Part shown: positions 35,420 through 44,514 of the stretch, piece after piece
Numbering within the stretch: the first letter of the stretch is position 1
Layout: every line of letters begins with the position of its first letter
NCBI GenBank assembly: GCA_018402455.1
Contig: JAGYIG010000001.1
Span: 1 to 64,000, forward strand
Direction of reading: 5' to 3'
DNA length: 64,000 bases
Origin: Opitutaceae bacterium
GTDB taxonomy: Bacteria; Verrucomicrobiota; Verrucomicrobiia; Opitutales; Opitutaceae
Translations under genes and position numbers: made by a program
Notes under the pieces: generated by a model
The model's input: the letters and a program-made list of their open reading frames with translations, nothing else
What the model was told of the DNA's origin: nothing
Database searches by the model: none

Positions 35420-35848
35420 TTAGTTCGAGGAGGGGGCCAGCAATCGTTCGAAGGCGACTTCGAAGGTCTGTTGGTTGGCCGGATGGTATTCCCCCACGAG
35501 TCGATTGGTCGCCGGATCGTATCGCAGCAGGTAGTAAGCGCCCTGGTAGCCGGTATCGTTGAGACGGATACGCAACTGGAGCACCCCGCCGCCATAGATC
35601 CATTGGGCGGACTCCACGTGGATGGGGCGGGGATTAAAGTAAGCGGCTTCAAGCCGACCGTCTTCGCCGATGGATTTGATTTGGATCACGTAGCCGCCAT
35701 CGGGTCGGCGCCACTGGCCGCTCAAGACCTCACCGGAGGTCAGGGTGGGGTTCTCCGCGGGCGGGGGGGCCTCACGTGCGGGGATCCCGGGGGCGGCCAT
35801 GGCCAAAGTGAGGGTGACAGTAAGCAGGATTTTGAGCAGATGGGACAT
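35420..35848 (-). CDS. Small secreted protein of unknown function
   Basis: The 142-residue protein starts MSHLLKILLTVTLTLAMAAPG, a signal peptide. The mature part (about 30-142) is a compact beta-rich domain: SGEVLSGQWRRPDGGYVIQI, AYFNPRPIHVESAQW, GAYYLLRYDPATNRLVGEY. I recognise a recurrent short domain of planctomycete/verrucomicrobial secreted proteins but no function. It is divergent from the sulfatase gene. The stop codon coincides with the truncation point of the GH28 fragment. Confidence 0.7.
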   Translation of the reverse strand: MSHLLKILLTVTLTLAMAAPGIPAREAPPPAENPTLTSGEVLSGQWRRPDGGYVIQIKSIGEDGRLEAAYFNPRPIHVESAQWIYGGGVLQLRIRLNDTGYQGAYYLLRYDPATNRLVGEYHPANQQTFEVAFERLLAPSSN

Positions 35849-36064
35849 GGCGAAAAGGGCGGGTTTTTTCAGTCGAAGCGCGGAGCATGAGGGATCAGCT
35901 TCGCGCCATGCGATTACCATTGTGGTCGATCCCGTGGCTCCAAGCTCTCTTTGTGGCAATCTGCCCGAGCCCGCTGTTCCGTGGCCAAGCCAACCCCTCC
36001 GCCGGGGCGCAGAACTAGCGGTGCAGCGAAACGTTGCCCTTGCCGTCCTCTCTTTTTTCACCCC

Positions 36065-37480
36065 ATGCGACTCCCTCGATTCTTAACCGGCCTCCTCGTT
36101 TTAATCTCTGCGGGAGGCACCCGCGTGATCGCGGATCCGCCCAACGTGCTGTTCATCGCCATTGATGACCTCCGCAACGATCTGGGTGTCCTTGGGGTGG
36201 CTCACGCGCAGACACCGCATCTCGACCGGCTTGCCCAATCTTCCCGGCTCTTTTCGCATCACTATGTGCAGGTGCCCACTTGCGGTGCGTCGCGGGCGGC
36301 GTTGCTGCGCGGCCGCTATCCGCATGAGCCGGTGTTCCTGAGTAACAACGCGATTCGCGAGACGTCGGACGCATGGGCGGCGGTGAGTATGCCGGGTTGG
36401 TTCAAGCATCAAGGCTACCGGACCTACTCGCTGGGCAAGATCACCCACTACCCGGGTGGACTGACCGGGGGAAATTGGAACGCTCCACCGGAGGAAATAG
36501 CCGGAGTTTGGGATCGGGTTTGGCTGCCCGATTCGCCGTGGGAGCACGCGCGGGGAATGATGCACGGTTACGCCAACGGGTTGGCTCGCGACCGGGGAGT
36601 GAGTTTGGCTTGGGAGGCGTTCGATGGCCCCGACGACGCGTATCCCGATGCCTGGGTGGCTAAGGAAGCGATTGCCCAGCTCGCCACCCTGCAGGCCAGC
36701 GATGAGCCGTGGTTCTTTGCGGTGGGATTCTTCAAACCCCATCTGCCACTGGCGGCGCCAAAATCTTGGTTTGACCTGCACGCCCAAACGGATTTCCCGC
36801 CCCCGCCCGTGGCGGCCGATGCGTCGGAAAGTCCGGGCTGGCATGACAGCGGAGAGTTGCGGGGCAACTACGGGTCGGCCGGCCGGGAAATCCTCGAGGA
36901 TGAGGCCTACGCCGAGGACTTGAGGCGCGCCTACGCGGCGGCGACCAGCTATGTGGATCATCAGGTGGGCCTCGTGCTTGAGGCATTGGAGGCATCGGGT
37001 ATGGCCGACGACACAATCGTGGTGGTGTGGAGTGATCACGGCTTCCAATTGGGCGAACACCATATGTGGGCGAAGCATACGTTGTTCGAACAGGCGCTGC
37101 GCTCGCCGTTGATGATTCGGCACCCGGGACTGAGGGATCCGGGAGTGGTGTCGGGGGTGGTCGTGGAGACCGTCGACATCTTTCCCACGCTGCTGGACCT
37201 GTGCGGTTTGCCCCTGCCGGATGCTTCCCTGGATGGGAGGAGTCTGGTCCCGCAGTTGGTCGATGCGACCGCCGAGAGGGGAAGGCCGGCGCTGGGCTTC
37301 TGGCGGGAACATCGATCCGTGCGGGATGAGCGTTGGCGCCTGATTGTGTATCCGGCCACGGACGATCGACCCGAAGCCGTCGTCGAACTCTTCGACATGG
37401 CAAACGATCCCCATGAGCTGGAGAATGTGGCCGCTCAACATCCAGCGGTGGTCAGCCGACTACGCCGGGCCATCCGGTGA
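36065..37480 (+). CDS. Secreted sulfatase (iduronate-2-sulfatase-like)
   Basis: The 471-residue protein has a signal peptide and type I sulfatase features: NVLFIAIDDLRNDLG with the metal-binding aspartates, and the formylglycine motif CGASR with Cys73 (C-x-A-x-R form, used by several S1 subfamilies). Further landmarks are KITHYPGG, FFKPHLP and the second metal site VVVWSDHGFQLGEH. It removes sulfate from a sulfated sugar; similarity in arrangement to iduronate-2-sulfatases (S1_7) is my impression only. It needs an anaerobic or FGE-type maturase encoded elsewhere. Confidence 0.92.
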   Translation: MRLPRFLTGLLVLISAGGTRVIADPPNVLFIAIDDLRNDLGVLGVAHAQTPHLDRLAQSSRLFSHHYVQVPTCGASRAALLRGRYPHEPVFLSNNAIRETSDAWAAVSMPGWFKHQGYRTYSLGKITHYPGGLTGGNWNAPPEEIAGVWDRVWLPDSPWEHARGMMHGYANGLARDRGVSLAWEAFDGPDDAYPDAWVAKEAIAQLATLQASDEPWFFAVGFFKPHLPLAAPKSWFDLHAQTDFPPPPVAADASESPGWHDSGELRGNYGSAGREILEDEAYAEDLRRAYAAATSYVDHQVGLVLEALEASGMADDTIVVVWSDHGFQLGEHHMWAKHTLFEQALRSPLMIRHPGLRDPGVVSGVVVETVDIFPTLLDLCGLPLPDASLDGRSLVPQLVDATAERGRPALGFWREHRSVRDERWRLIVYPATDDRPEAVVELFDMANDPHELENVAAQHPAVVSRLRRAIR

Positions 37481-37692
37481 GGGCTGGCGGGCTTTGCGTC
37501 CAACACCGACGGCACGGCCCACCCGCCGCACCGGGCTCAGTGCGGGCGGCTACGGTTGGTCTGGGGAAGTTGCCGCCGACGTCGCCGACCCGGGGGATCC
37601 CATCACTTGTTTCGATGACGAGGAACTGGGCGCGGAGGGCTCGTGGGGTTTTGGTCGTCAGGTGGAACGAATGCCCTTTTAAGTCAGGGATC

Positions 37693-38634
37693 GTGAAAAT
37701 CACCCCCTCCCTTTTTGTCGTTGGCTGGCTCTGCGTCAGTCCTCTGCTTGCGGCCGACCTCTTGCTCCAGGAAAATGCGGACACCCTCACCATTCTGGCA
37801 CCCACCGGGCCGGTGCTCACGTATCACAAGACGGAGGTTCCGCCCCCGCCGGGAGAGTCGGCGTTGTATCGGCGCAGTGGGTTCATTCATCCCCTGCATG
37901 CGCCCAATGGCGATGTCGTGACTTCGATCCATGCGCCTGACCACGTCCACCACATGGGGGTTTGGCATGCTTGGGTGAAGACCAAGTGGAACGGCCGGGC
38001 CCTTGATTTTTGGAATCTCAAAGCCGGTCAGGCCACGGTTCGGTTTGTCGACGTGGTGGACCGGAAGGAGGCGGGCGAAGCGGTGGGCTTTGCCGTGCGG
38101 CAGCAGCAGGTGGCGTTGGCGGATGGGGACCTGCCGGAGACGGTGATCTTGGAGGAAATTCTGGACGTTACGGCGGCGCAGCAGGACGGCGTTAACCTCA
38201 TCGATTACACGGTCACCCAATCGAATGCATCAGATCATCCGCTGGAGCTCCCGGCCTACCGTTACGGGGGTGGTATCGCTTATCGCGCGCCCGATGGCTG
38301 GGGGGAAAGTCGCAACGCTTACCTCACCTCCAAGGGATTGGATCGGACGGAGGGCCACGCCACGCGCGCGGAATGGGTGGCAATGCACGGTCCGACGGAA
38401 TCCGGGGAGTCGACCGTGGTGATCATGAGTCACCCCTCCAATCATGATTCGCCCCAGCGCGTGCGCATTTGGGAGAAGGGGAAGGTTTTCTTCAACTACG
38501 TCCCGGCCCAAGAGCATGCTTGGCAGATCGAGCCCGGGGAAACGATAACCCTGCGGTATCGGCTGCTGGTCTTTGATCGGGCGGTCGAGCCGGAGCTAGT
38601 CCAGTCCTACTGGCGACTTTATGCGGGGCAATAG
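37693..38634 (+). CDS. DUF6807 (PmoA-like) family secreted protein
   Basis: The protein has about 313 residues from a GTG start giving a signal peptide (KITPSLFVVGWLCVSPLLAA). Conserved segments SGFIHPLHAPNGDVVTSIH, DHVHHMGVWHAWVKT and SHPSNHDSPQRVRIWEKG are typical of DUF6807, often labelled PmoA although unrelated to methane oxidation. The histidine-rich DHVHHMG motif suggests a metal or sugar site. The role is likely in carbohydrate processing, as the family is common in sugar-degradation clusters. It follows the sulfatase after a 212-base gap without features. Confidence 0.8.
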   Translation: MKITPSLFVVGWLCVSPLLAADLLLQENADTLTILAPTGPVLTYHKTEVPPPPGESALYRRSGFIHPLHAPNGDVVTSIHAPDHVHHMGVWHAWVKTKWNGRALDFWNLKAGQATVRFVDVVDRKEAGEAVGFAVRQQQVALADGDLPETVILEEILDVTAAQQDGVNLIDYTVTQSNASDHPLELPAYRYGGGIAYRAPDGWGESRNAYLTSKGLDRTEGHATRAEWVAMHGPTESGESTVVIMSHPSNHDSPQRVRIWEKGKVFFNYVPAQEHAWQIEPGETITLRYRLLVFDRAVEPELVQSYWRLYAGQ

Positions 38635-38729
38635 CCAAACCGTCCGCGGCGGTGGTCGAGCCGCGGCCGATCCCGGACGGATGCGGATGCGCCCCGCCGT
38701 CCGGGTTGGCGGCAACCGAATGAAAGGGA

Positions 38730-39401
38730 CTAAGGCAGTTCCTTGATGCGGAGGTCTTTCCAGCGGACCAAGCTCTTCTCTCCGGAGTGCACCTGCAGGC
38801 CGAAGAAGCCCTCGAGGGTGTTGTGCTCTTCGTCGGTATCCACGAAATGGACACGCAATTCGCCGTTGAACCAGATCTTGGTGACGTTGCCCTCACAGAG
38901 GATGCGGACGTCGTTCCATTCCTGCCAGTGGGTGAGCCGTTGGCCCTGGGCGGTGAAGGCCGCCTGGCCCTGTGGATCGGCGGAGTGAGGTTGGAGCCAC
39001 ATGCGACGTTGTTCGTCGTAGAGGCCGCCGGACCAAGCGCGTTCGGGCCGATCACAGTGTTCACATTGGTAACCGAAGACGCGGCCGTTTTCGCCGGGGC
39101 GCTGCAATGCCCGAAACATCATGCCCGAGTTGCCCTCGATACGCTGGTAGGAAAACCGCAGGTCAAAATCGGTGTAGGTGCGCTCGGTGCGCAGGAAGGT
39201 GTTGCTTTGAATATTCTCGCCGTAGCCGACGATCATGCCGTCCTCGGCTTTGAAACTGCCGGTGCCGCCGACCACACGCCAGCCATCGAGGGACTGGCCG
39301 TCAAACAGCGGCACAAACCCTTCCTCGTGATGAGCGGCTTGGCTCGGGGCCAACAGGGTGAACAACAGGGAGGGCAGCAGGGTCAGTCGCAGGGTTTTCA
39401 T
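38730..39401 (-). CDS. DUF1080 (3-keto-disaccharide hydrolase-type) secreted protein
   Basis: The 223-residue protein has a signal peptide (MKTLRLTLLPSLLFTLLAPSQAA) and one DUF1080 domain: FVPLFDGQSLDGWRV at the start, then FDLRFSYQRIEGNSGMMFRA, WNDVRILCEGNVTKIWFNGE and GFFGLQVHSGEKSLVRWKDLRI at the end. The fold is a concanavalin-like jelly roll. Some members hydrolyse 3-keto-glycosides. It is on the same strand as the TIM-barrel isomerase gene upstream, with 74 bases between them. Confidence 0.9.
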   Translation of the reverse strand: MKTLRLTLLPSLLFTLLAPSQAAHHEEGFVPLFDGQSLDGWRVVGGTGSFKAEDGMIVGYGENIQSNTFLRTERTYTDFDLRFSYQRIEGNSGMMFRALQRPGENGRVFGYQCEHCDRPERAWSGGLYDEQRRMWLQPHSADPQGQAAFTAQGQRLTHWQEWNDVRILCEGNVTKIWFNGELRVHFVDTDEEHNTLEGFFGLQVHSGEKSLVRWKDLRIKELP

Positions 39402-39475
39402 GAGTTTTCGGGGGGACACGGTGCCTGTTTCACGCGGAGCCGGCAAGGAGGTTTGGCTGGAGCAACTCCTCCGAA

Positions 39476-40264
39476 TCAGGGTAACCGTTGCTCGTGTGAT
39501 TCGATCAGTCGGATCAGCGTCTGCGCATCCTCGGCGAGCTGCTCCGGCGAGTCGTCGCGCACGAATTCCAGCATCAGGGCGCGGGTCTCCCCCGCGGCGG
39601 GTTCCGCCAGTTGCAGGAAACGTTGCCAGGTGGCGAAGGCGTCGGCCAGTGGGCGCCGTTCGATGCGGTCCCCGTCCCAGTCCCAGTGGAAGACGTGCAA
39701 ATGGGAGAGGGCGGGTTTTAACCGCTCGAGCACGGCGGCGGAGTAGTCGGCTGACTGCTGATTACTGGTCTGCCAGTAGAGTTTTACGTTCGGGTGGTCC
39801 ACGGCTTGAATCAGGGCGAGGGCGGAATCGGGATCATCCGTGAGCGTGTTGGCGTGGTATTCGATGGTGATGCCGACGCCGGCCTCCGCCGCGATCTGGC
39901 CGATGCGTTTCAGGTCGGCGGTGATGCGGGCGCGGTCCTCTGCCGGGGTCGCGGCGGAGCCCTTGGTCCCGGCCCACACGCGGATCAGAGGCGCTCCGAG
40001 AGCTTGGGCGCTGGCGAGCACATCGCCGAACTCGGGCTGATCGGCCGTGGCGTCACAGCGGTAGTAGGAACCGTAGGCGGCGACGGTCAGGCCGGCCAGT
40101 CGGGTGGCCTCACCCACGCGGGTGGCCGTGGGGATGTCCCCGTGCGGCACGTGCACGTCGCCCCCCCATTCGAGGGCCAGCAGGCCGTTTTGCACGCACA
40201 GATCGATGATCTGGTCGGCGGTCAATTGACGAAAGGTTACGGAAAGGAGGCCGGGAAGATACAT
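39476..40264 (-). CDS. Sugar phosphate isomerase/epimerase (AP endonuclease 2-type TIM barrel)
   Basis: The 262-residue protein has the xylose-isomerase-like TIM-barrel signature: LALEWGGDVHVPHGD, LIRVWAGTKGS, ITIEYHANTLTDD, and the late HLHVFHWDWDG and LMLEFVRDD segments with metal-binding residues. The family isomerises or epimerises sugars or inositols. It is upstream of the DUF1080 gene, forming a likely two-gene operon for modified sugars. Exact substrate unknown. It is divergent from the FAD oxidoreductase gene. Confidence 0.85.
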   Translation of the reverse strand: MYLPGLLSVTFRQLTADQIIDLCVQNGLLALEWGGDVHVPHGDIPTATRVGEATRLAGLTVAAYGSYYRCDATADQPEFGDVLASAQALGAPLIRVWAGTKGSAATPAEDRARITADLKRIGQIAAEAGVGITIEYHANTLTDDPDSALALIQAVDHPNVKLYWQTSNQQSADYSAAVLERLKPALSHLHVFHWDWDGDRIERRPLADAFATWQRFLQLAEPAAGETRALMLEFVRDDSPEQLAEDAQTLIRLIESHEQRLP

Positions 40265-40335
40265 GAACGCTGGAGGTAAGGGTTGTGGTGGTGGCGCCGA
40301 GATGGAAGCGTTTCTTGAGTCCGGTCCACGGTATT

Positions 40336-42313
40336 ATGAGTCGCGCGGTTTCACCTCTCCAAGAACTTGAATGTGACCTCTTGGTTGCCGGGGGAGGCAT
40401 GGCTGGAGTTTGCGCGGCGTTGGCGGCGGCGCGATTGGGCCTTCGCGTTATTCTTTGTCAGGATCGCTCCGTGCTGGGGGGCAATGCCTCCAGCGAAGTG
40501 CGGATGCACATCGTGGGGGCGACGGGGTTACGTGGTGGAGTCGCGCTGGAAACGGAACTGCGCGAGGGCGGGATCATGGAAGAGATCCGGCTGGAGCTCG
40601 CCGTGTACAACCCGCAGCGCTCGGCGTCGGGGTTTGATTTGGTGCTCTACGACAAGTGCCGGCGGGAGCCGAATCTGGAACTGATGCTCAATACGGTGGT
40701 GGATGGCGCGGAGGTGGCTGACGACCGGATTCAATCCGTCTTCGCCACGCGGGCCTCCACCGAAGACCGGTTTCGCATCACGGCGCAGGTGTTCGTAGAT
40801 GCCACGGGTGACGGTCGTGTGGGCGTTGAGGCCGGGGCGCCGTTTCGACAGGGCCGCGAAGGCGCCGACGAGTATCACGAGCAGTTGGCGGGGCCGGTGG
40901 CGGACCACAAGACCCTTGGCTCCACCATCATGTTTCAGGCGCGTAAGCACGACCGTCCCATGCCGTTCGTCGCCCCGCCGTGGGTGCGCAAGTTCAAGGA
41001 GAGCGACTTCAAATTGCGTCCTTATGGCCAGCCCGGCTCCGACCTCGGTTTGGAGTATGGCTACTGGTGGGCCGAGTGGGGGGGCTGTTTGGACACGCTC
41101 AAGGACAACGAGACGATCCGGGATGAACTGCTGGCGATCACGTTGGGCGTTTGGAATTACGTGAAGAATGAGTCCGCGCTGGACGCGTCGCATTGGGCGC
41201 TGGAGTGGTTTGGGTTTCTCCCGGGCAAACGCGAGAGCCGCCGGTTCGTGGGGCAACATGTGCTGACCGAGGCCGAGGTGCTGCACTCGAAACCGTTTGG
41301 CGATGCCATCGCCTACGGGGGGTGGCCGATCGATACCCATCCGCCCGAAGGCGTGGACGCGCCCGAACTCGCTCCCTGCACGCAACACCACCTGCCGTAT
41401 TTGTATGGCATCCCGCTGCGCTCGTGTGTGGCGACCTCGCCCGTCAACCTGATGTTTGCGGGCCGTAATATTTCGGCGACTCACATCGCGTTTGCGACCA
41501 CTCGCGTGATGGCCACCTGTGCCGCGATCGGCCAAGGGGTGGGCACAGCGGCCGCGCAGGCGATCGCGGCCGGAATCACGCCGGGCGAGTTGGCGCGGGA
41601 TCCGGACCAGTGCGCTCGGCTGCAGCAGCAACTGCTGCGGGATGATTGTTACCTGCTCGGGGTGCGCCATGCGGACGAGGCCGATTTGGTGCGGCAGGCG
41701 GATCAGATTGTGGCCTCCAGCCACCAGCCCGGAGCCGAGCCGGACCAGATCAGGAGTGGTCAGACCCGATCCGTCCACGGCAAGGAGCGGCCGGCGCCGC
41801 ATCAGTGGGGGGCGAATCTTTGGGATGAGGGGTTGGCCGAGCCGGGTGGTCAGGATGCGCCGTGACGCAGGCTCCCGGCCGGGTCCGCGCGTCCGTTCAA
41901 GACCAACCCGCCTGCACCGCTGGATGAGCGATCCGGAGAAAGCGCTGCCCGCCTGGATCGAAGTGCGGTGGGCGGAGCCGGTGGCGATTCGAACCGTGCA
42001 GGTGGTCTTCGATACGGGGCTGCATCGGTTGCTCACCCAATCCGGGGCCGACGGCTACACGGCCAAGATGCAATGGGGCCGCCCGCAGGAAGAAACGGTG
42101 CGCGACTACACCGTGTCAGTGGGCGGAGATGCCGCCGAAAAAATCGTGGTAACCGGCAACTATCAGCGGATGCGTCGGCACGCATTGGCCGAGCCCATCC
42201 TTACAAATTCACTGCGCATCGAGGTCACGGCGACCAACGGCTTGGACCACGCGCGGATTATGGAGATTCGGGCTGACGGGCCAGATGACGGGTCATGCAG
42301 AACGCTTGGTTGA
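40336..42313 (+). CDS. FAD-dependent oxidoreductase, frameshifted near the C-terminus
   Basis: The N-terminal 500 residues form an FAD_oxidored-type flavoprotein: the dinucleotide-binding motif GGGMAGVCAALAAARLG, VLGGNASSEVRM, DATGDGRVGVEAGA and the late LMFAGRNISATHIAF segment. The first frame stops at 41865. Another frame carries on with LHRWMSDPEKALPAWIEVRW, VVFDTGLHRLLTQSGADGYT and TNGLDHARIMEIRADG, ending at 42313, a discoidin-like domain that normally ends such proteins. So a frame change lies between about 41800 and 41920. Either sequencing error or recent inactivation. Possible substrates are sugars or amino alcohols. Confidence 0.8.
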
Positions 42314-42348
42314 TGAAAGGAACTCCGAAACTCGTCGTGTATAAGAGT

Positions 42349-42399
42349 AGTGCCGTGCTTCAGACAGGCACTCCGAAACGCCGGCTGAAGCACGGCGCT
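42349..42399. repeat. REP-like palindrome
   Basis: Two 15-base inverted arms, AGTGCCGTGCTTCAG at 42349-42363 and CTGAAGCACGGCGCT at 42385-42399, differ at one position and enclose 21 bases. It sits between two convergent genes (the flavoprotein tail and the DapA-like gene). The lack of a T-run and the unequal loop fit a REP/REPIN-type repeat better than a terminator. Confidence 0.6.
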
Positions 42400-42423
42400 A
42401 CGTTCCCGGAAAAGTGTTCGGCA

Positions 42424-43335
42424 TCATCGGTCATCTGTCTGCTTACGCGTGAACCAGCCGGCGGGGGCTTCGGCGCAGAATTTATCAAACACCGCATCGG
42501 GCACGCTGGAGTAGGGGGGGAGCAGCCGCAGGGGAAACTCGGGCATGAGCATTTTGAGGTGCATCTTGTCGTAAGCCCCGTCGATGTGGGCACCAGTGGA
42601 GGCGACGTGGGCCCGGAGGACCTGATGGGCGGCTTTGATTTCCGCGAGCATCTCGGCGAGGCGTTCTCCGCGCGCCGCGTAGAATTCCCGGGCGTAGGCC
42701 GGCTTGCCGGCGGTCATCGCGGTGATGAATCCGCACTCAAACTCATCGCGGAGCGCGGCGTAGCCGAACTCCACAGCGAACAGCTGGAGCGCGGGCGCGG
42801 CGGTGACAATTTCCCGCAGCAGTTCGGGTTCCCCGCCCATTTTGATCGCGACGAGGTTGGGCCACCGGGAGGCCAGTCGCGCGTAGTCCGTGCCCCGCAG
42901 CACCCGTTGGGCGCGAGGCAGATTGTAATGCAGGAATCGACAATCGGGGAAGGCCCCGCAGGTGGCGGCGAAGAACCGGTCGACCTCGGCATCGGTGAGC
43001 GGGCCCCAGGAAGGGAGTGAAATCTGAAACTCGCGAAAACCCAGGGTGCGCGCGTGAGCGATGCGCTCGACGATGGTGCCAAGCGACAGGCTGATGACCC
43101 CGATCATCGGCAGAGCTTCGGGCGGCAACGCCTCGTTAAATAGGCGGATGATGTGCTCGAATTGCCGGTCGGTGACCGCGTATCCTTCGCCCGCAGTGCC
43201 AAAGAGATAAACATGGGGCGTGAGCTCCGTGGCGATTCGGGTCACCGCCTCCTGAAACAAAGGCGCGTCGAGCTGAAAGTCCTCATCCCAAGGCAAGCAG
43301 ACGGTCGCCAACAGGGCCGGCGGATAGCGTTTCAA
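42424..43335 (-). CDS. Dihydrodipicolinate-synthase-family aldolase
   Basis: The 303-residue protein is a DapA/NanA-type TIM-barrel lyase. The Schiff-base lysine is Lys165 (LVAIKMGG) and the partner tyrosine Tyr137 (FLHYNLPR); the pyruvate-binding GTAGEGY segment lies at about 46-52. The start is a TTG at 43335 that overlaps the stop of the PhyH gene as TTGA, so translation is coupled; no better start exists before the conserved LLATVCLPWDEDF segment. It probably cleaves or forms a keto-acid sugar derivative instead of making lysine. Confidence 0.85.
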   Translation of the reverse strand: MKRYPPALLATVCLPWDEDFQLDAPLFQEAVTRIATELTPHVYLFGTAGEGYAVTDRQFEHIIRLFNEALPPEALPMIGVISLSLGTIVERIAHARTLGFREFQISLPSWGPLTDAEVDRFFAATCGAFPDCRFLHYNLPRAQRVLRGTDYARLASRWPNLVAIKMGGEPELLREIVTAAPALQLFAVEFGYAALRDEFECGFITAMTAGKPAYAREFYAARGERLAEMLAEIKAAHQVLRAHVASTGAHIDGAYDKMHLKMLMPEFPLRLLPPYSSVPDAVFDKFCAEAPAGWFTRKQTDDR

Positions 43336-44306
43336 GCACAGACCTCCCGGGTGCCATCCCAGCGATGGAAGGTCTGGGCTTGGGCATCGCCCGCCAGTTG
43401 AGCCCGCGCCTCGAGCCAGGAGTTGGCCCACGCCGTGGCGTCGTGCAGTTCGGAGGCCGGATGCGCCCGACTGCGGGCGACGAAGCCGGGGAAGGCGCTG
43501 CGGCCGGAGGGCTGGTGGGTCGGGTTGTAGCGGAGATCGAAACTCCACCTGATCCGGTTGCTCTGGTTGGGCAAGGAGGAGTGGCAAGTGCGGCGGTGCA
43601 TCAGGAGCAGATCCCCCCGCGCCATGGGCAGGGCCACGGCCGCTTGTTTGGCCAACAATTTGTCCGGGATCCCAAACCCGGCGCCGCCGAAAGGGCAGTG
43701 ATCGATGACGCCCTGACGGTGACTCCGCGGAATCACGGCCAAGCAACCCGACTCCACGGGCGCGTCCCACAGGGGAAACCACACGGTGATCATCTCGGTC
43801 TCGTCGGCCTCGGGCTGGGTGACCCCACTGTCCTGATGCCAGGGGGTGACTCCTTGCAGGATGTTGCCGGCCGCATCGCGAATCGCGCGGGCTTCCGGTA
43901 GCTTCAAGCGAACGTGTTGAATCGGGTTCGCGTAGATCTCCGGCCCGATCAGTTCCTCGATCAAATCGAGGAGACGCTCATGCCGCAGAAGGTTGAAGAC
44001 GGCGGGACCGGTCCAGATCGGGGTGTCGGCCTGAATGTTGCGTTGGGGCAGACTGAAGTCGAACGACTGCGCGTGGATCCGACCGCTCTCCTCGCAGATG
44101 CGAATCAAGCGTTCACTGAAATCAGCGTCGGCGTGGGTGGACTTGATTTCGCCCGCCACCGCCAACCGCTCGGCCAATCGAACGAGCACGCCCTCATACT
44201 CCGTGATGATCGGATCAAGGTCGGCCCCGGGATCAAAAAAGTCGCGGAGGACGAGATAGCCCTCGTCGTCGAATTGGGAGCGTTGTGCTTCGCTGAGACA
44301 GGACAT
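43332..44306 (-). CDS. Phytanoyl-CoA dioxygenase (PhyH) family oxygenase
   Basis: The 324-residue protein is a second Fe(II)/2-oxoglutarate oxygenase: the HxD motif is TPWHQDSGV and the distal part has HRRTCHSSLPNQSNRIRWSFD. Start at MSCLSEAQRSQFDD is typical for the family. It is translationally coupled to the DapA-like aldolase (TTGA overlap), which suggests a two-step route in which a hydroxylated product is cleaved by the aldolase. Substrate unknown. It is divergent from the acetylesterase gene. Confidence 0.87.
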   Translation of the reverse strand: MSCLSEAQRSQFDDEGYLVLRDFFDPGADLDPIITEYEGVLVRLAERLAVAGEIKSTHADADFSERLIRICEESGRIHAQSFDFSLPQRNIQADTPIWTGPAVFNLLRHERLLDLIEELIGPEIYANPIQHVRLKLPEARAIRDAAGNILQGVTPWHQDSGVTQPEADETEMITVWFPLWDAPVESGCLAVIPRSHRQGVIDHCPFGGAGFGIPDKLLAKQAAVALPMARGDLLLMHRRTCHSSLPNQSNRIRWSFDLRYNPTHQPSGRSAFPGFVARSRAHPASELHDATAWANSWLEARAQLAGDAQAQTFHRWDGTREVCA

Positions 44307-44514
44307 GGTCGGAGGGCCCGGGCGGTGGGTGGTGGTAGTTTCCAGCCGTGAGAAGAGCAAGTTCTGAGGTTCGAGGCCCCGCAAACTTCCTGGGTCGCTC
44401 GGCGCCGTGGAGAACCAGGAAAACTGTTAGACCGGATACCGAACGCGATCGGCTGCTGAGCCCTTGCCTCGGGATTGGCGGTTGCGGCAACGTGACGCGG
44501 CTCGAGAGTCGCCC

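Noticed and set aside
36101-37441. 446-codon minus-strand frame antisense to the sulfatase
   Set aside because: The sulfatase motifs on the plus strand are decisive.
40528-42036. 502-codon minus-strand frame antisense to the flavoprotein
   Set aside because: The FAD-binding motif and later domain are on the plus strand; the antisense frame is histidine/arginine-rich noise.
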